From Bryobacteraceae bacterium (lineage in GTDB: Bacteria > Acidobacteriota > Terriglobia > Bryobacterales > Bryobacteraceae): a stretch of 64,000 nt of DNA. The notes under the pieces were generated by a model. That model was not told the DNA's origin, did not search any database, and worked only from the letters and a program-made list of their open reading frames with translations. Below are positions 61,460 to 64,000 of the stretch, piece by piece; position 1 is the first letter of the stretch, and each line of letters begins with the position of its first letter. The position numbers and the translations under genes were made by a program. The stretch is from assembly GCA_026002875.1 (NCBI GenBank), contig BPGE01000001.1, positions 1,302,001 to 1,366,000 of the forward strand, given 5' to 3'.

Positions 61460-62473
61460 TCATTTCTTCTTTTTCGGCGGCTCCGGCGTGATCGACGGCG
61501 GCACGGTCTTCGGCTTCGGCTTGTCGTCTTCCGCCTCCGGAAAAGTGATCTCGCTCTCCACCTGCAGGACCTGCGATTCCACCTGGAACTTGCGGTAATT
61601 CCTGAACTCGATCTCGTTCCGCATGCAGGTGAACGTGCCGCGCACGCAGGCCAGGTTCTCGCTCCGCACCGGCAGCAGCCACCGCGTGCCCGCGATGTCC
61701 ACCCAGTCGTAGTCCACCGTCATCTCCACCTTGTCGATGTCGTAATTCGCAGGCAGCCGCCGGCTGCTCATCTCGATCCGCAGCACGCGCGCACTTTCCG
61801 GATCGATCCACAACGACCCTTCATGCGCCGGCTTCACTGCATAGCCGTAACGGATGGTCCACTGCGACCGCTCTTTCGGCACCGAGAAATCGTAGACCTT
61901 CGCCTTCAGCCCAGCGGCGTCGGAATCGCCCCTCAGCCGGAAGTCCTGCGGCTGCGTGGAAGCGAAAATGCTCACCAGCGTCGAGCCGAATTCTCCGATC
62001 GACCATGTCCCCGATTCCTCCGGGCTGCCCTTCTTCAGCGGCTTGCCGTTGATGCGGATATTGCGGTATTCCTCCTTGCCCTTCGTATAGGCCAGCTCGA
62101 GCTGCACGCGGTCCTGCAGCTTCCACTGCGGCTTCAGGGTTTTGCTCTCATACCGGTTCACAAACTGGTCGCAGATGAAGCTCGGCAGCTTTTCGTTGAA
62201 CTCGGACGCCGCCGCCTCCGCACGCTCCAGCAGATCGTCCCGCGTCGCCTCGCCCTCGCCTTCGACGACTTTCTCCGTCCGCCCTTGTTCGTCCACAACC
62301 ACTTCGCGGTATGCGCCCTGCGCCGGACGCCGGTCTTCCGGTTCAGCCACCGGCTCGCGCTTCTGCGCCGCGCCGCCGCGCTTCAGCACCGGTCTGCCCG
62401 GGTCCGCGGGCGGCTCGGGCGCCTGTTGCGCCGCCAGCGGCAGAAGGATCAGAACTGCAAACCACGCCCGCAT
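61460..62473 (-). CDS. Secreted protein of an acidobacterial unknown family
   Basis: A 337-residue protein with a signal peptide (residues 1-16). A Pro/Arg/Glu-rich linker to about residue 80 follows, then a beta-rich domain (SFICDQFVNRY, GTWSIGEFGSTLVSIF, RYGYAVKPAHEGSLWIDPESARVLRIEM, VDYDWVDIAGTRWLLPV) and a Lys/Pro-rich tail ending KKKK. The WIDPESxRVLR segment resembles LolA/outer-membrane-lipoprotein-sorting-like sheets seen in many acidobacterial secreted proteins. No enzymatic motif is visible. It ends next to the convergent methyltransferase stop. Confidence 0.7.
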   Translation of the reverse strand: MRAWFAVLILLPLAAQQAPEPPADPGRPVLKRGGAAQKREPVAEPEDRRPAQGAYREVVVDEQGRTEKVVEGEGEATRDDLLERAEAAASEFNEKLPSFICDQFVNRYESKTLKPQWKLQDRVQLELAYTKGKEEYRNIRINGKPLKKGSPEESGTWSIGEFGSTLVSIFASTQPQDFRLRGDSDAAGLKAKVYDFSVPKERSQWTIRYGYAVKPAHEGSLWIDPESARVLRIEMSSRRLPANYDIDKVEMTVDYDWVDIAGTRWLLPVRSENLACVRGTFTCMRNEIEFRNYRKFQVESQVLQVESEITFPEAEDDKPKPKTVPPSITPEPPKKKK

Positions 62474-62513
62474 TCTCTTCGCCGCCTGTGAGACGCGCCC
62501 CTCCGCGCGCCGG

Positions 62514-63338
62514 TTACTGCGCCGGAATGATGCCGCGCACCATCAGCCAGTCCTTCAGCCTGCCGGGCCATGTCGAAAGGACGGGGTCCTTCGGCGCCAG
62601 CCCCACGCCGTGCCGCCCCTCCTGATAAATGTGCATCTCCGCCGGCACGCCCGCGCGCCGCAGCGCCAGATAGTAAAGCACGCTGTTTTCCGGCGGCACC
62701 CCCGCATCGGCGTTCGTGTGGAAGAGGAATGTCGGCGGAGTCTGCGAGGTCACCCGCAGCTCGTTCGACAGCTCCCACGCCAGCGCCGGATCCGGCGGAT
62801 CGCCCAGCAGCGCGCGCATGGAGCCGCTGTGCGTGTAGCGCGTCGTGAAACTGATCACCGGATAGCAGAGAATGGCGAAATCCGGGCGCTCGCCTTCCTG
62901 GAAGTGATTGGACAGCGTCGACGCCAGATGCCCGCCTGCGCTGAAACCCATCACGCCCACGCGCGCCGGATCGATGCCGAACTCCTTCGCCCGGGACCGG
63001 ATGATGCGCATCGCCCGCCGCGCGTCTTCGAGCATCGCCGGGTGCCGGTAGCGCGGTCCCAGCCGGTACTTCAGCACGAACGCCGTCACGCCGAACGAGT
63101 TGAACCATTCGGCCACCTGCTTTCCTTCGTGGTCCATCGCATGAGTCACATATCCGCCGCCAGGACACACGAGCACCGCCGCGCCGTTCGGCTGCGCCGC
63201 CGGATAGATCGTCAGCGCAGGCTTGTCGGCATCTTCCGTGCCGACCGCGCCCGGCGCGCCTTCCGGCCACAGCAACTCCGTCCTCGGCGTCTGTCCGAAC
63301 AGAGCGGGCATCAGAAGAACAAAAAGCAGAATTCGCAT
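62514..63338 (-). CDS. Secreted alpha/beta hydrolase, esterase (BD-FAE/Aes-like)
   Basis: A 274-residue protein with a signal peptide (residues 1-14). The oxyanion segment is VLVCPGGGYVTHAMDHEG, then AFVLKYRLGPRYRHPAMLEDARRAMR, the nucleophile elbow GFSAGGHLAS, HTNADAGVPPENS (Asp) and GRHGVGL (His). This is the xylan-esterase/carboxylesterase group with roles in hemicellulose deacetylation. It lies between the acidobacterial secreted protein gene and the LD-carboxypeptidase gene on the same strand. Confidence 0.88.
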   Translation of the reverse strand: MRILLFVLLMPALFGQTPRTELLWPEGAPGAVGTEDADKPALTIYPAAQPNGAAVLVCPGGGYVTHAMDHEGKQVAEWFNSFGVTAFVLKYRLGPRYRHPAMLEDARRAMRIIRSRAKEFGIDPARVGVMGFSAGGHLASTLSNHFQEGERPDFAILCYPVISFTTRYTHSGSMRALLGDPPDPALAWELSNELRVTSQTPPTFLFHTNADAGVPPENSVLYYLALRRAGVPAEMHIYQEGRHGVGLAPKDPVLSTWPGRLKDWLMVRGIIPAQ

Positions 63339-63344
63339 CGCATT

Positions 63345-64000
63345 TCACTCCGTCAGAGCGGACTCGGGAATCGTCAGCGTCCCCGCATCGGCGTCCAGCT
63401 CGGCTTCCACTCCCAGAGGCAGCGTCAGTTGATCGTCCGTATGCCCGATCACCAGTCCGGTGAGCACCGGCACGTCCAGCGCGCCGAGAATGTTCTGCAC
63501 TACCTCGCCCGTGGAAAACGTCGACTCGAACCCCGGCTGAAACTCGCGCGGGCGGCATGCGGCGCACTCGCCCCACACCAGCCCCCGGATGCCGCGGAAC
63601 TTTCCGGCCAACCGCAGGTGCGTCAGCATCCGGTCAATCGAGTAGGGCTCTTCGCCGACGTCCTCGAGAAACAGGATCTTGCCCTCGGTCTGGATCTCGT
63701 ACGGCGTGCCCAGCGTGGTCGAAATGAGCGTCAGGTTTCCGCCAATCAGCGGCCCCCGCGCCTTGCCCGGCCGCACCGTCCGCCATGGATGGCGCGGGCG
63801 GATGGGACGCGGCTCGGGCGGGTTCGACAGCCGTCCCAACGGTTTTGTTTCAAACAGCGCCCGCCGGAAATGTTCCAGCGTCCAGTCGCTCAGCCCGCTC
63901 AGTACCACGGGGCCGTGGAACGTCACCAATCCCGTCATCCTGTGGATGCCGAGATGCAGCGCCGTGATGTCGGAGTAGCCGAGGAACACTTTCGGATTCC
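63345..64000 (-). CDS. LD-carboxypeptidase (S66 family), C-terminal part only
   Basis: The frame is open to the right edge of the window, so the N-terminus is missing. The visible 218 residues include FLGYSDITALHLGIHRMTGLVTFHGPV, GPLIGGNLTLISTTLGTP, and LFLEDVGEEPYSIDRMLTHL with the catalytic Glu, plus VIGHTDDQLTLPLG with the catalytic His. S66 enzymes such as LdcA trim the terminal D-alanine from muropeptides during peptidoglycan recycling. The Ser nucleophile lies beyond the window edge. It ends 6 nt before the esterase start. Confidence 0.9.
   Translation of the reverse strand, partial: NPKVFLGYSDITALHLGIHRMTGLVTFHGPVVLSGLSDWTLEHFRRALFETKPLGRLSNPPEPRPIRPRHPWRTVRPGKARGPLIGGNLTLISTTLGTPYEIQTEGKILFLEDVGEEPYSIDRMLTHLRLAGKFRGIRGLVWGECAACRPREFQPGFESTFSTGEVVQNILGALDVPVLTGLVIGHTDDQLTLPLGVEAELDADAGTLTIPESALTE

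Overview
The window is high-GC bacterial DNA with short intergenic gaps and genes on both strands. The gene content points to an acidobacterium of the Solibacter/Bryobacter type (Bryobacteraceae/Solibacteraceae). Indicators are a paired cytochrome-containing DUF1549/DUF1553 protein and DUF1501 protein, ThuA plus DUF1080 sugar-catabolism proteins, a sulfatase, many exported peptidases (S9, S46, CocE/S15, gamma-glutamyltranspeptidase), and exported redox and URO-D-like proteins. The taxonomic call is inference from gene content; there is no rRNA gene. No tRNA, CRISPR array or insertion sequence was seen.

Layout. 1-6.8 kb: the end of a Tad/Flp pilus operon (cpaB-cpaC-cpaE-cpaF-tadB-tadC and a 33-residue membrane protein). 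Its likely prepilin peptidase lies apart at 48.1 kb. 6.8-8 kb: mostly non-coding, with one small membrane protein. 8-12 kb: the DUF1553/DUF1501 pair. 12-18 kb (minus strand): TrmO-like tRNA methyltransferase with an extra domain, BON protein, aldo/keto reductase, a large secreted glycoside hydrolase, and a URO-D family protein. 18-24 kb: YIP1 protein, small unknown, phosphoglycolate phosphatase, DUF2339 membrane protein, gamma-glutamyltranspeptidase. 23.9-29.3 kb (minus strand): a compact three-gene operon coding for FkbH-like HAD/acyltransferase-carrier protein, a glycosyltransferase, and a glycosyltransferase-thioesterase fusion. 29.4-35.6 kb: ThuA/DUF1080 protein, TrpB2, B12-radical SAM, MFS and VOC proteins.

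35.7-37.4 kb: a visibly AT-richer two-gene cassette (OLD/ABC-like ATPase and a 157-residue partner) that looks acquired. 37.4-42.2 kb: sulfatase, DJ-1/PfpI protein, and an ABC exporter whose permease is fused to a degenerate amidohydrolase. 42.2-48.6 kb: uppP-ftsK operon with a strong terminator, pyruvate kinase, di-haem cytochrome c, prepilin peptidase. 48.6-56.6 kb: a peptidase-rich block (CocE hydrolase, site-2 protease, S9 peptidase, S46 peptidase) with a methyltransferase and a cation transporter. 56.7-60.1 kb: MoxR ATPase, small protein, and metallopeptidase/vWA protein. 60.4-64 kb: methyltransferase, acidobacterial secreted protein, esterase, and a partial LD-carboxypeptidase.

The best candidates for an undescribed system are the carrier-protein/glycosyltransferase/thioesterase operon at 23.9-29.3 kb and the two-gene ATPase cassette at 35.8-37.4 kb. 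Next come the ABC permease-amidohydrolase fusion and the TrmO fusion. A recurring layout is a TAnAAT/TACACT-like -10 hexamer ending only 6-12 nt before the start codon, which suggests leaderless or very short-leader mRNAs. All functions are read from motifs by eye; no database search was run.
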